From an uncultured Oscillospiraceae bacterium (GTDB taxonomy: Bacteria; Bacillota; Clostridia; Oscillospirales; Ruminococcaceae), in assembly GCA_949298535.1 (NCBI GenBank), contig CASFXA010000126.1:1-44808 (forward strand): a DNA stretch of 44,808 bases. The letters run 5' to 3'. A program made the translations under genes and the position numbers. Below the pieces are notes generated by a model, which was not told where the DNA came from, did no database searches, and saw only the letters and a list, made by a program, of their open reading frames with translations. Shown here one piece after another: positions 31,952-41,477 of this stretch; positions within the stretch are counted from its first letter, which is position 1, and every line of letters starts with the position of its first letter.

Positions 31952-32248
31952 TTAATCCAGCTGGATCACAGGCTCTTTTTCATTGCGCCGATACAGCACC
32001 ACCCGCCGGCCGATCACCTGGACCGGGTCGGAATTGGTGGCTTCCGCCAAAATCCCCGCAGCTTCTCTGGGGGACTCAGGAGCGGTTTCCAGAACATGGA
32101 GTTTAATCAGCTCCCGGGCGGTCAGGGCATCGTTCACCTGTTTGACCAGCTGGTCGTTGATGCCTCCCTTGCCAATCTGCAAAATAGTCTCCATCGTATT
32201 GGCGAGGCTGCGCAGCTTCGCCCGCTGTTTGGATGTAAGCAAGTTCAT
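31952..32248 (-). CDS. yhbY: YhbY-type CRM-domain RNA-binding protein
   Basis: 98 residues: MNLLTSKQRAKLRSLANTM at the start, then LQIGKGGINDQLVKQV, with the GxxG loop typical of CRM/KH-like domains. AGGAGA precedes the ATG. Homologues bind pre-50S particles and take part in large-subunit assembly. It sits 72 bases after rdgB, with a 212-base spacer before nadD-yqeK that shows no gene and no convincing promoter. Confidence 0.93.
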   Translation of the reverse strand: MNLLTSKQRAKLRSLANTMETILQIGKGGINDQLVKQVNDALTARELIKLHVLETAPESPREAAGILAEATNSDPVQVIGRRVVLYRRNEKEPVIQLD

Positions 32249-32320
32249 TTCTCCTTTTAATCCATCTCTTATTATTTTCCCGGCAAATATTCTGGCTTGA
32301 CTTCTTTGATAAAGAGCCCT

Positions 32321-32911
32321 TTATCCTGCCTGGCGCTTCTGCATCAGGCAGCTGAACTGACGCAGGGCGTTTCCCCGATGGCTGATGGCGTCTTTCCGCT
32401 CTCCATCCAACTGGGCGAAGCTCTCCTCCCCCACCAGAAACAGGGGATCATAGCCAAAGCCATTGTCCCCCTGAAGCGCAAAGGCGATCCGCCCCTCGCA
32501 AGTGCCCTCGCAGCGGATGACCTCCCTCTCGGACAGCACGCAACAGATGGCGCTGACAAAGCGGGCCGTCCGCCGCTCCATGGGCACGCCTTCCAGCTCC
32601 CGGAGCAGCTTGCGGTTGTTGGCGGCGTCGTCATGGCCCTCCCCTGCATAACGGGCGGACCAAACCCCCGGCGCGCCGTCCAGGGCGTCTACGCACAGCC
32701 CGGAATCATCCGCCACGGTGGGCAGGCCGGTTCGTTCAAAAATTACCCGGGCCTTTTTTTCCGCGTTCTCAGCGAAGGTAACGCCATCTTCCTCCACCTC
32801 GATACCAGGGCAAACTGCCTCCTGACCAATCACTTCATAACCCAGCGGGGCCAGGATCCGGTCAAATTCCCGCAGCTTGTGGGCATTGCGGGTGGCAATA
32901 ATGATCTTCAT
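32321..32911 (-). CDS. rdgB: XTP/dITP pyrophosphatase (RdgB/HAM1)
   Basis: 196 residues, full length. [11 protein letters not shown] near the N-terminus, [26 protein letters not shown] (the DDSGL catalytic segment) in the middle, and GFGYDPLFL plus [10 protein letters not shown] near the end are the family's signatures. It removes deaminated purine nucleotides (ITP, XTP, dITP) before incorporation. Its start overlaps the ftsY stop (ATGA). Confidence 0.97.
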   Translation of the reverse strand: MKIIIATRNAHKLREFDRILAPLGYEVIGQEAVCPGIEVEEDGVTFAENAEKKARVIFERTGLPTVADDSGLCVDALDGAPGVWSARYAGEGHDDAANNRKLLRELEGVPMERRTARFVSAICCVLSEREVIRCEGTCEGRIAFALQGDNGFGYDPLFLVGEESFAQLDGERKDAISHRGNALRQFSCLMQKRQAG

Positions 32912-33816
32912 TCTTCCCCCTCCTCAAACAACAGCGCCGTGGCATATTCCCAGGCGGAGAAGGGTTTGAGGTCGTCCATCTGCTCCCCCACCCCCACAAA
33001 CTTGATGGGCAGCCCCAGCTGGTCCCGGATGGAAATAACCACGCCGCCCTTGGCGGTGCCGTCCAGCTTGGTCAGGACAATGCCAGTGACGCCGCAGGCC
33101 TGGGCAAAAAGCCGGGCCTGATTGAGGCCATTCTGGCCGGTGGTGGCGTCCAGCACCAGCAGCACCTCCTTGGAGCTGTCCGGAGCCTCCCGGGCAATCA
33201 CCCGTCCCATCTTTTCCAGCTCATCCATGAGATTTTTCTTGTTGTGGAGCCGTCCGGCGGTATCGCACAGGATCACATCCACCCCACGGGCCTTACCGGC
33301 GGAAATGGTGTCAAACACCACCGCGGCAGGATCCGCCCCCTCGGCGTGGCGGACGATCTGACAGCCGCACCGCTGGGCCCAAATCTCCAATTGCTCTCCG
33401 GCGGCGGCCCGGAAGGTGTCGGCGGCGCCCATGAGCACCGTCTTTCCCTGCTGCTGCAAATAGTGGGTCAGCTTGCCGATGGTGGTGGTCTTTCCTACAC
33501 CGTTGACCCCCACCATCAGAATCACCGCCGGTTTTCCGCTCAGATCCAGCTCCTCATCGGGAGAAAGGAGCTCTACGATCACATCCCGCAAATGACTGCG
33601 GAGATTATCGGAGCGGATCTCCTTCTTTTTCAGCTTTGCCCCCAGCATGGAACAAATCTTTCCGGCGGTGGCTACGCTGACATCCGAGAGGATGAGAATT
33701 TCTTCCAACTCCTCCAAGGTCTCCTCAGTGATCTTGCCAGAAAAACTGTCGATCTGCATGGACAGGTTGTTCCGGGTTTTTTTCAGCCCTTTGGTCAGAA
33801 AACTCAGAAATCCCAT
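32908..33816 (-). CDS. ftsY: Signal recognition particle receptor FtsY
   Basis: 302 residues: only the NG core, without the long acidic A domain of E. coli FtsY, as usual in Firmicutes. The four-helix N domain (about 1-90) is followed by the GTPase: GVNGVGKT (residues 103-110), [31 protein letters not shown] and [10 protein letters not shown]. It docks SRP-ribosome complexes at the membrane. The start is 18 bases after smc, the common smc-ftsY order. Confidence 0.98.
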   Translation of the reverse strand: MGFLSFLTKGLKKTRNNLSMQIDSFSGKITEETLEELEEILILSDVSVATAGKICSMLGAKLKKKEIRSDNLRSHLRDVIVELLSPDEELDLSGKPAVILMVGVNGVGKTTTIGKLTHYLQQQGKTVLMGAADTFRAAAGEQLEIWAQRCGCQIVRHAEGADPAAVVFDTISAGKARGVDVILCDTAGRLHNKKNLMDELEKMGRVIAREAPDSSKEVLLVLDATTGQNGLNQARLFAQACGVTGIVLTKLDGTAKGGVVISIRDQLGLPIKFVGVGEQMDDLKPFSAWEYATALLFEEGEE

Positions 33817-33834
33817 TGGTCCGCTCCTTCTTCC

Positions 33835-36800
33835 TTATAGTTTCAGATTCAGCTTCTGCTCCAGCTCGCTGACGTTCAAACGCAGCAGCTTGGAGACCCC
33901 CTCCTCCTCCATGGTAACGCCGTAGAGCACATCCGCTTCCTCCATGGTGCCCCGGCGGTGGGTGATGGAAATAAACTGGGTCCGGTCAGTCATCCGCCGG
34001 AGATAGGCGGCAAATTTGCTTACATTGACGTCGTCCAGCGCCGCCTCAATCTCATCGATCAGGACGAAGGGGGCCGGACTGACCTTGAGAATGGCAAAAT
34101 AAATGCAGATTGCCACAAAAGCCTGCTCGCCGCCGGAAAGGGCGGAAAGATTCTTGATTATCTTGCCCGGAGGCTGGACAAAAATATCGATGCCGCTTTC
34201 CAGGGCGTCGGTGGGATCAGTCAGCTTCAGTTCCCCCTTGCCGCCCCCGAACAACTCCTCGAAAATCAACGCGAAATTGCGGTTGATGGCGGCAAACTTA
34301 TCCTGGAAGATGGTGGTCATTTGAACTGCCAATTGGGTAATCATTCGGGTCAGTTCCCCTTTGGACCGTTCCACATCCTCGATCTGGGCCTTCATAAACT
34401 CGTACCGCTGAGCGATCTCTTTGTATTCCTCAATGGCTGAAAGATTGACGCTGCCCAGAGCCTTGATCCGGCTGCGCAGCTCTCCCAAACGCCGCTGAGC
34501 GGCAGCGCTGTCCTCCAGGGGGATGGCCTGGTCCGCCGCTTCGCTCCGGGTCAGCTCATACTCCTCCCACAGCTTGGAGGCCAGGGCGTCGTGGTCGGCA
34601 GAAACAGAACGGCTCCGCTCTTCCAGCCTGCCCTGTTCCCCTGCCGCGGCCTCCCGCTGGACAGTGGCGTCCCGCTCCTCCTGCCGAAGAAGGGTGGCCT
34701 GCTGTTCAAACTGTTGTTGTTCCATCAGTTTCTGCTGAATCTCCTGGTTTTTCTCTTCAATCAGCTGCTGCCCGCTGCCGGTCATCTCCTGAATGGCAGC
34801 GATTTCCTCCCGGATGCGGGCGCTCGCCTCCTCCAGAGCCTTGCTCCGTTCCAGCAATTCTTCCTTTTTGGCGGCGCTCCCCTCCTTCTGCTGCCGAAGG
34901 GTATCCAAAGCGCTTTGGGCCATCTGACAATCCTTTTCCAGCTCCGCCAGACGCACCTGACCGGCAGTGATCTTTTCCCCGGTCCCCTCCTGGGCGCGGG
35001 TCAGTGTCTCCCGCTCTTCCTGAGCCTCGGACAGCTGGGCCGACAGCTGATCCCGGCTTTGCTCCATTTGGCGCACCAGGTCCCCGGAGCTGACCCCCTG
35101 TTCCTTGAGGGTCTCCATCCGGGCGGTCAGCTGGTCAAACTCCTTTGCCGCCTGTCTGCCCCGCTCCTCCGCCTCGGAGATGCTCATGGACAGGCGCTTG
35201 TCCTCTGCCGATGCCTGAATCAGGTCTTCTCCGGCGGTGCGGGCCTCGCCGTCCACCCCGGCCAAAAGGGCCTCAATGGAAGCGATCTCCTTCCGGGCCG
35301 CTGACAGCTGCTCCTCCAGCTCATCGGACTGGGCGGCGATTTCCTTTGCCTCAGCATTGAGGCGGTCAATTTCATTCTTCCTGCTGAGGATATTGCCGCT
35401 GCGGCCCACCGATCCACCGGTGAGGGAACCGCCTGCGTTGACCACCTGACCGTCCAAAGTGACCACCCGGTAACGGCTGCCGGAGGCTTTCCCGATGGCG
35501 ATGGCGGCATCCAGGTCCTCCGCGATGATGATCCGCCCCAGCACCCAATCCACAATGGACCGGTACCGGTCCTGGCAACGGACCAGCCGGGCCGCCACGT
35601 CAATGTAGCCCTCCTTTGTCTCCAAAGATGGCTCTTTCAACTGATTGCCCCGGATGGTGCTCACCGGCAGGAAGGTGGCCCGTCCGCCCTTCCGCTCCAC
35701 CAGCAGGGAGATGGCCCGTTTTGCCACGCTTTCATCCGCCACCACAATGTTCTGCATGGCGGCTCCCATGGCGATCTCAATGGCGGTGGCATACTGCTGA
35801 TCCACCTGAATCAGGGAGGAAAGAGGGCCTTCCACCCCCCGCAGAGCGCCGGAACCGGCGGCCTTCATCACCATCTTGACGCTGCCGGAAAAACCCTCCA
35901 TGCTCCGCTCCATATCGGTGAGGACCTGGGCCCGCTGGAGCTTTTCTCCCGCCGCCTTTTCCAGGCTCCGCTGGCGGGCTTCCAGCTGGGCGATCTTCTC
36001 TTTTCGCCCGGAAAGTTTATACTCGTAACCGCTGCGGGTGTTGTTTAACCCCTGGATGCGCTCCTGAAGCTCCTCTATAAACTGCTTGTTTTCCTGCTGC
36101 TCCCGGCGCAGGCGCAGCAACCCTTCGTCCTTCTCCTGGGACTGGCTGCGGAGAGCCTCCAGCCGGGACAACGTTTCCTGGGCCAGCGTGGCAGCCGTTT
36201 CACTGGAAACCCGGGCCCGGGCGATCTCCTCCTGCATCTGGGTTCTTTGCAGCTCCAGCGCTTCCATGCGCTTGGTGGACAGCTGAATCTGCTCCCGCTG
36301 CTGCCGGGCAGTTTCCCGCAGCAGCTCCAGATTCTCCCGTTCCTCTGTCAGCTGCCCACGGCGCTGCGTCAGCTCCTCTTCCCGTAAAGCCAGCTGCTGC
36401 TCCGCCTGGTCCGCCGCAGCGGCGCTGTTTTTCAGCTCCTGACGGATGCTCTCTATGGAAACGTCATTATGTACAATGTCGTTCTCCTTGACAGCGATGT
36501 CCGTACGGGCATTGGCCAGACGATCCTCCAGCTCCTTGATCTCCGTCCGCTTGCGGTCCATATAAATGGTGCAGTCCTGCTGGCGGCTGGTGTTCTCCTC
36601 CAATTTTGCTTCAATCTCATCCAGACGGCTTTGAGCGGAGGCCCGGTCCCGCTTTGCGATCAGCAGCTTGTCCTCCAGCTCCCGCAGCTGCTCCCGCAGC
36701 TTGTCCATCTTTTCCAGCCACAGGGAAATCTCCAGGGATTTCTTCTCCTGGGCCAGCACCAGAAACTGTTGGGCCTTGTCCGACTGGGCCTTCAGCGGGG

Positions 36801-37407
36801 CCACCCGCCCCTCCAGCTCTCCCATGATGTCCCGCAGGCGCACCAGATTCTCTTCCGCCTGCTCCAGGCGGCGCTCCGCTTCCCCTTTGCGGTAACGGAA
36901 CTTGGAAATCCCGGCGGCTTCCTCAAAAATTTCCCGCCGCTGAGTGCTTTTGGCGCTGACGATCTCCGCGATCTTGCCCTGCTCGATGATGGAATAACCG
37001 TCCCGACCCAGGCCGGTATCCATAAAAATTTCATGAATATCCCGCAGACGCACCGGATTGCCGTTAATCAAATACTCGCTTTCGCCGCTGCGATACAGTT
37101 TTCTGGTGATGATGACCTCATCGCTGTCGATCTCAATGGTCCGGTCACTGTTATCGATGGTCAGGGACACCCAGGCATAACCCTGAGGCTTGCGGTTTTG
37201 CGTGCCGCCGAAAATCACATCCTCCATTTTGGTGCCCCGAAGGGATTTGCTGGACTGCTCGCCGAACACCCATTTGACCGCGTCGCTGACGTTGCTTTTT
37301 CCGCTGCCGTTGGGGCCCACCACCGCCGTGATGCCGTCCTCAAAGGTCAGTTTGGTCCGGTCCGCAAAAGACTTGAAGCCCTGTAATTCAATGGCCCTTA
37401 ATTTCAA
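33835..37407 (-). CDS. smc: Chromosome segregation ATPase SMC
   Basis: 1190 residues, typical of bacterial SMC. Walker A GPNGSGKSN is at residues 31-39. Two coiled-coil arms rich in Glu, Gln and Leu flank a hinge at roughly 510-670 (GALRGVEGPLSSLIQVD, AMQNIVVADESVAKRAI). The C-terminal ATPase half has the signature LSGGEQ (near 1090) and Walker B VLIDEIEAALDD (near 1115-1126). With ScpA/ScpB it compacts and segregates chromosomes. Its ATG overlaps the radical SAM gene's stop by 4 bases. Confidence 0.98.
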   Translation of the reverse strand: MKLRAIELQGFKSFADRTKLTFEDGITAVVGPNGSGKSNVSDAVKWVFGEQSSKSLRGTKMEDVIFGGTQNRKPQGYAWVSLTIDNSDRTIEIDSDEVIITRKLYRSGESEYLINGNPVRLRDIHEIFMDTGLGRDGYSIIEQGKIAEIVSAKSTQRREIFEEAAGISKFRYRKGEAERRLEQAEENLVRLRDIMGELEGRVAPLKAQSDKAQQFLVLAQEKKSLEISLWLEKMDKLREQLRELEDKLLIAKRDRASAQSRLDEIEAKLEENTSRQQDCTIYMDRKRTEIKELEDRLANARTDIAVKENDIVHNDVSIESIRQELKNSAAAADQAEQQLALREEELTQRRGQLTEERENLELLRETARQQREQIQLSTKRMEALELQRTQMQEEIARARVSSETAATLAQETLSRLEALRSQSQEKDEGLLRLRREQQENKQFIEELQERIQGLNNTRSGYEYKLSGRKEKIAQLEARQRSLEKAAGEKLQRAQVLTDMERSMEGFSGSVKMVMKAAGSGALRGVEGPLSSLIQVDQQYATAIEIAMGAAMQNIVVADESVAKRAISLLVERKGGRATFLPVSTIRGNQLKEPSLETKEGYIDVAARLVRCQDRYRSIVDWVLGRIIIAEDLDAAIAIGKASGSRYRVVTLDGQVVNAGGSLTGGSVGRSGNILSRKNEIDRLNAEAKEIAAQSDELEEQLSAARKEIASIEALLAGVDGEARTAGEDLIQASAEDKRLSMSISEAEERGRQAAKEFDQLTARMETLKEQGVSSGDLVRQMEQSRDQLSAQLSEAQEERETLTRAQEGTGEKITAGQVRLAELEKDCQMAQSALDTLRQQKEGSAAKKEELLERSKALEEASARIREEIAAIQEMTGSGQQLIEEKNQEIQQKLMEQQQFEQQATLLRQEERDATVQREAAAGEQGRLEERSRSVSADHDALASKLWEEYELTRSEAADQAIPLEDSAAAQRRLGELRSRIKALGSVNLSAIEEYKEIAQRYEFMKAQIEDVERSKGELTRMITQLAVQMTTIFQDKFAAINRNFALIFEELFGGGKGELKLTDPTDALESGIDIFVQPPGKIIKNLSALSGGEQAFVAICIYFAILKVSPAPFVLIDEIEAALDDVNVSKFAAYLRRMTDRTQFISITHRRGTMEEADVLYGVTMEEEGVSKLLRLNVSELEQKLNLKL

Positions 37408-38402
37408 TGGTGCGCCTCCACTTCCAACCTGTAATCCTGGAGCTGATCCGCCGTCTTCACGGTGATCCTGAAGCCCGCCTGCTCCAACCGGCGGATATTG
37501 CGCCGCTTCTGTCCCAGCACCTGGGACGCCTTTCGCCGGGAAACCCGCAAAAGCAGCCGTTTTTCTCCCAGCGTCTCCGCTTCCGCCAGCAGCCGCCGAA
37601 AGTATCGTTCATTTTGACAAAGCTCCCCCAGAGCCGGATGGAAGCAGCCTCCCACCGCCTGGCTCTCCAAAAGCTCCGAGGCCTGTAGTCCCAGACGGAT
37701 CACCCGGATTCCCCGCTCTTCAAACAGCTCCAGCAGATCAGCGCAGAGGGGAACTGTCTCCTCCACCCCAGGCGGATGATACCGTCCCGTCCGCATCTCC
37801 CGCTCCAGCTGGGTTCCGGAGAGAACCACCGTGGGGTAGATCCGCATGGTGTCCGGCTCCAGCGCCGCCAGGGCGCGGCCCGTTTCCAGATCCTGTTCCC
37901 TGCTGCTGCCGTAAAGGCCAGTCATCATCTGCAGCCCCAGAGAAAAGCCCCGGGACCGGATGAGCCGGGACGCCCGGACCACCGAAGCGCTGTCATGGCC
38001 CCGCCGGTTCAGTTCCAGCACCTGGTCATCCATGCTCTGGGCTCCCAGCTCAATGGCCGTGACCCCATAACGCTTCAACAAATCCAGAATCTCTGCATCC
38101 ACTGCGTCTGGGCGGGTGGAAATCCGGATGCCCTTCACCCTGGGATGCTCCCGAAAGGGCTGCACCCCCTCCAAAAGCACCGCCATCCGCTCTCTGGGGA
38201 TGGCGGTGAAGCTGCCGCCGAAAAAGGCGATCTCCACCTCGCCCACCCGGGCAGGCAGTTGTTCCAGCGCCGTCTCGCACAAAGCTGCCGCTTCCCCAGG
38301 GGCGGGCATCCCGCCGCTGCCGGAGATGGTCCGCTGGTTGCAGAAGCTGCACTGCTGGGGACAGCCCTCATGAGGCACAAAAATCGGAATACTCCCTGCC
38401 AC
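37404..38402 (-). CDS. Elp3/HemN-like radical SAM protein
   Basis: 332 residues from a GTG two bases after the rnc stop. The radical SAM cluster motif CxxxCxxC is at C14, C18 and C21 (GCPQQCSFCNQR), followed by FFGGSFTAIP (SAM-binding GGS/T motif) and ELGAQSMDDQVLELNRRGH. The sequence is of the Elongator-3-like type but lacks the C-terminal acetyltransferase of true Elp3. It ends in a domain with LLRVSRRKASQVLGQKRRNIRRL that may bind RNA. The substrate is unknown; RNA modification is a guess from the family and from its position between rnc and smc. Confidence 0.88.
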   Translation of the reverse strand: MAGSIPIFVPHEGCPQQCSFCNQRTISGSGGMPAPGEAAALCETALEQLPARVGEVEIAFFGGSFTAIPRERMAVLLEGVQPFREHPRVKGIRISTRPDAVDAEILDLLKRYGVTAIELGAQSMDDQVLELNRRGHDSASVVRASRLIRSRGFSLGLQMMTGLYGSSREQDLETGRALAALEPDTMRIYPTVVLSGTQLEREMRTGRYHPPGVEETVPLCADLLELFEERGIRVIRLGLQASELLESQAVGGCFHPALGELCQNERYFRRLLAEAETLGEKRLLLRVSRRKASQVLGQKRRNIRRLEQAGFRITVKTADQLQDYRLEVEAHH

Positions 38403-38404
38403 AG

Positions 38405-39082
38405 TCAGCCCTTCAATTGCCCCATCAGCTCCAGGGCTTCCTTGGCCGCCAGCTGCTCGGCTCCCTTTTTGCTGTGGGAAGCGCCTCTGCCGATGACGTT
38501 GCTGTTGAGACGGACCTCCACCTCAAAATGCTTGTCGTGGTCTGGTCCTTCCTCCCCCACCAGGACATAGGCGACCTTCTCCTCCGGATTCTGCTGAATG
38601 ATCTCCTGGAGCATGGTTTTATAGTCTACAAAGGCGTGACGGGTGCTTCGCTCCAGCTCCTCTGTGGCAAAGCGGAGAATGAATTCCCGGGCGGGCTCAA
38701 AGCCGCCGTCCAGGTAGATGGCGCAGATCAGGGCCTCAAAAGCGTCGGAGACGATGGAAGCACGATTGCGCCCTCCCATCTGCTCCTCCCCTTTGCCCAG
38801 CAGCAGTTCCTCTCCCAGCTGAATCTCCTGGGCGAAGCGGAACAGGGATTTCTCGCAAACGATCCCTGCCCGGATCCGGGTCAGATCCCCTTCGTCCAGA
38901 TGATAGCGGTGGAAAATATAATCCGACACCGCCAGGGACAAAATGGCGTCCCCCAGAAACTCCATCCGTTCATTGCTTTCCGGCTTATCCTTGGATTCAT
39001 TGGAATAGGAGGAATGGGTCAGCGCCCGCCGCAGGTATTGGGGGTTTTTAAAGGTATATTGGATACGTTCTTCCAGAGACAC
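38405..39082 (-). CDS. rnc: Ribonuclease III
   Basis: 225 residues from a GTG with AAGGAGG 7 bases upstream. The longer in-frame reading to 39310 overlaps plsX and is rejected. The RNase III signature NERMEFLGDAILSLAVSDY is near residue 40, with the second acidic cluster SDAFEALICAIYLDGG near 110-125. A C-terminal double-stranded-RNA-binding domain ends in GASHSKKGAEQLAAKEALELM. It processes rRNA and structured RNAs. plsX is 16 bases upstream; the acpP gene often found between them is absent. Confidence 0.97.
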   Translation of the reverse strand: MSLEERIQYTFKNPQYLRRALTHSSYSNESKDKPESNERMEFLGDAILSLAVSDYIFHRYHLDEGDLTRIRAGIVCEKSLFRFAQEIQLGEELLLGKGEEQMGGRNRASIVSDAFEALICAIYLDGGFEPAREFILRFATEELERSTRHAFVDYKTMLQEIIQQNPEEKVAYVLVGEEGPDHDKHFEVEVRLNSNVIGRGASHSKKGAEQLAAKEALELMGQLKG

Positions 39083-39098
39083 GGGTGTTCCTCCTTTA

Positions 39099-40130
39099 TC
39101 AGTCCTGCCGGGAAACAGGGGCCGCCTCAGCCTGAGCGGCCTCCATCGCTGCCAGTCCTTCCTCGATGCCCTTGATGATGTCGCCGTCGCAGCACCGTTT
39201 GGCCTGGCGGATGGCGTTCTTGATGGCCTTGGCGTCGGAGGAGCCATGGGCCTTGATGACCGGTTTCCGGGCGCCCATGAGCATGGCGCCGCCATGTTCC
39301 TTATAGTCAAACTTTTTCTTGAATTCCTTCAGCTGACCGCTTACCAGCACCGCTCCCAGCTTGGTGGCAAAATTGGTCAGGAAGATGCCCTTCAGCTCGT
39401 TTTGGAACATCTTGCCCATGCCTTCCACCATCTTCAGCAGCACATTTCCGGTGAAGCCGTCGCACACCGCCACATCACAGCCGCCCAGAGGAATCTCCCG
39501 GGGCTCAATGTTGCCGATGTAGTTGAGGTGGCTGTCCCGAAGCAGGCGGTTGGTCTCCACCTGCAGATCGGTGCCCTTGCTGTCCTCGGTGCCAATGTTG
39601 ACCAAACCTACCCGGGGATTTTCCACCCCGTAGACCCGGTTCATGTAGATGGAGCCCATCATGGCAAACTGACGGAGCATCTCGGGACGGCACTCAGAGT
39701 TGGCCCCGGAATCCGCCAGCATATAACAGCCGGTTTGGCTGGGAATGACGGTGCCGATCATGGCCCGCTTGATCCCCTTGATCCGCTTGACGATGAGAGA
39801 ACCGCCCACCACCAGCGCTCCGGTGCTGCCGGCGCTTACAAAGGCGTCCCCCGCCCCTTCCGCCAGCAGCTGAAATCCCTTGCACATGGAGGAATTGCTG
39901 TACTGCTTGAGGAGCTTGGTGGGCTCCTCCTCCACCGGCATGACGTCGGGGGCATGGACAATTTCCATCCCCTTCAGATCCACCTGATTTTCCCGGGCGG
40001 CGGCTTTGATCTTTTCCTCATCGCCGGTGAGGAGGATCTCCACCCCCAGCTCGTCAACAGCCTGACGGCAGCCCTTTATGATTTCCACCGGGGCGTGATC
40101 CCCGCCGAAAGCGTCCACAATGATCTTCAT
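39099..40130 (-). CDS. plsX: Phosphate acyltransferase PlsX
   Basis: 343 residues. The N-terminus MKIIVDAFGGDHAPVEIIKGC and the later GSTGALVVGG, LADSGANSECRPEML and CDGFTGNVLLKMVEG segments are diagnostic. It makes acyl-phosphate from acyl-ACP, the first step of glycerol-3-phosphate acylation with PlsY, and acts as a peripheral membrane enzyme. It lies 30 bases after trmFO and 16 bases before rnc. The C-terminal tail AAMEAAQAEAAPVSRQD is slightly longer than in many homologues. Confidence 0.97.
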   Translation of the reverse strand: MKIIVDAFGGDHAPVEIIKGCRQAVDELGVEILLTGDEEKIKAAARENQVDLKGMEIVHAPDVMPVEEEPTKLLKQYSNSSMCKGFQLLAEGAGDAFVSAGSTGALVVGGSLIVKRIKGIKRAMIGTVIPSQTGCYMLADSGANSECRPEMLRQFAMMGSIYMNRVYGVENPRVGLVNIGTEDSKGTDLQVETNRLLRDSHLNYIGNIEPREIPLGGCDVAVCDGFTGNVLLKMVEGMGKMFQNELKGIFLTNFATKLGAVLVSGQLKEFKKKFDYKEHGGAMLMGARKPVIKAHGSSDAKAIKNAIRQAKRCCDGDIIKGIEEGLAAMEAAQAEAAPVSRQD

Positions 40131-40160
40131 CGCTCCATAACTTCCTTCCTGAAAGCTCCT

Positions 40161-41477
40161 TTACAGAGCCGTTTGTTCACAGTATTCCTTCATCCGCTCC
40201 AGAGCCCGCTGGGCCAGCGCCTGATACCGCTGCTCCTTGCTTCGGATATGCTCCGGCAACGCCGGCAGGATCCCCATATTGCTGCCCATGGGCTGGAAAT
40301 CCACCACTCCGGGATTGCTGATATACCGGCACAAAGCGCCGGTCATGGTTTCCGCCGGAGGCACCGGAGCCTGTCCGCCCCGCAGCTCCACCGCCAGGCT
40401 CCTGCCTGCCACAATGCCGCTGACCGCTGACTCAATATAACCTTCCACACCGGTGATCTGTCCCGCAAAGCGCAGTCCGGGCCGGGCTTTCAGCCGGAAG
40501 GTGCCGTCCAACAGACGGGGAGAATCCAAAAACGTGTTCCGGTGCATCACCCCATACCGGGCAAACTCCGCCTGTTCCAGACCGGGAATCATGGAAAACA
40601 CCCGCTTCTGTTCCGGAAACAGGAGATTGGTCTGGAAACCCACGATATTATACAAAGTTCCCTCGTTGTTCTCCCGCCGCAGCTGGAGATTGGCCCAGGG
40701 TCGTTTGCCGGTGCGGGGGTCCTTGATACCCACCGGGCGCATGGGACCAAAGCGTATGGTATCTTTTCCCCTTTTGGCCATCACCTCAATGGGCATACAG
40801 CCTTCATACACCTTAAAATATTCCCGCTCAAAGGGTTTTAATTCCACTGTTTTGGCGGTAACAAGAGCTTCATAAAACCGCTCATATTCCTCCTGGGTGA
40901 AAGGGCAGTTGATGTAATCCGCGTCCCCCCGCTCGTACCGGGTGGCGAAAAAGGTCTTTTCATGGTCCAAAGACTCATAGGTGACAATGGGCGCCGAGGC
41001 GTCATAGAAACTGAGGTATCGCTCCCCACACACCTTGCCGATGGCGTCGGAAAGAGCCTGGGAAGTGAGGGGGCCGGTGGCCACGATCACTGGGTCTTCC
41101 GCCGGCAGCTCCGTCACCTCTTCCCGCTCCACGGTGATGAGGGGATGGGCGGTAATTTTCTCCGTCATCAAAGCGGAAAACTTCTCCCGGTCCACCGCCA
41201 ACGCTCCTCCGGCGGAAACAGCGGTTTCCCCGGCGCAGGCAAGCACCAGGGAACCCATCAGGCGCATCTCTTCTTTCAGCAGCCCCGCAGCGGAAATCAG
41301 TCGGGTGGCTTTGAGGGAATTGGAGCAGACCAGCTCCCCCAAACCGGGATTTTTGTGGGCAGGGCTGTACCGCTGAGGCTTCATCTCCTTGAGCAGCACC
41401 GGAATACCGCTGCCGGCCAAAGCCCACGCGGCCTCACAGCCGGCAAGACCGCCACCGATGACCGTTACCTGCTTCAT
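40161..41477 (-). CDS. trmFO: Folate/FAD-dependent tRNA (uracil-54-C5) methyltransferase TrmFO
   Basis: 438 residues. The ATG overlaps the topA stop (ATGA); an open frame continues upstream, but inside topA. FAD-binding GGGLAGCEAAWAL is at residues 8-20. TrmFO/Gid signatures follow: LVCSNSLKATRL, ALAVDREKFSALM, then FYDASAPIV and CPFTQEEYERFY. GQITGVEGYIESAVSGIVAG is near the C-terminus. It forms ribothymidine at position 54 of tRNA using methylene-tetrahydrofolate. The topA-trmFO order is widely conserved in Firmicutes. Confidence 0.98.
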   Translation of the reverse strand: MKQVTVIGGGLAGCEAAWALAGSGIPVLLKEMKPQRYSPAHKNPGLGELVCSNSLKATRLISAAGLLKEEMRLMGSLVLACAGETAVSAGGALAVDREKFSALMTEKITAHPLITVEREEVTELPAEDPVIVATGPLTSQALSDAIGKVCGERYLSFYDASAPIVTYESLDHEKTFFATRYERGDADYINCPFTQEEYERFYEALVTAKTVELKPFEREYFKVYEGCMPIEVMAKRGKDTIRFGPMRPVGIKDPRTGKRPWANLQLRRENNEGTLYNIVGFQTNLLFPEQKRVFSMIPGLEQAEFARYGVMHRNTFLDSPRLLDGTFRLKARPGLRFAGQITGVEGYIESAVSGIVAGRSLAVELRGGQAPVPPAETMTGALCRYISNPGVVDFQPMGSNMGILPALPEHIRSKEQRYQALAQRALERMKEYCEQTAL

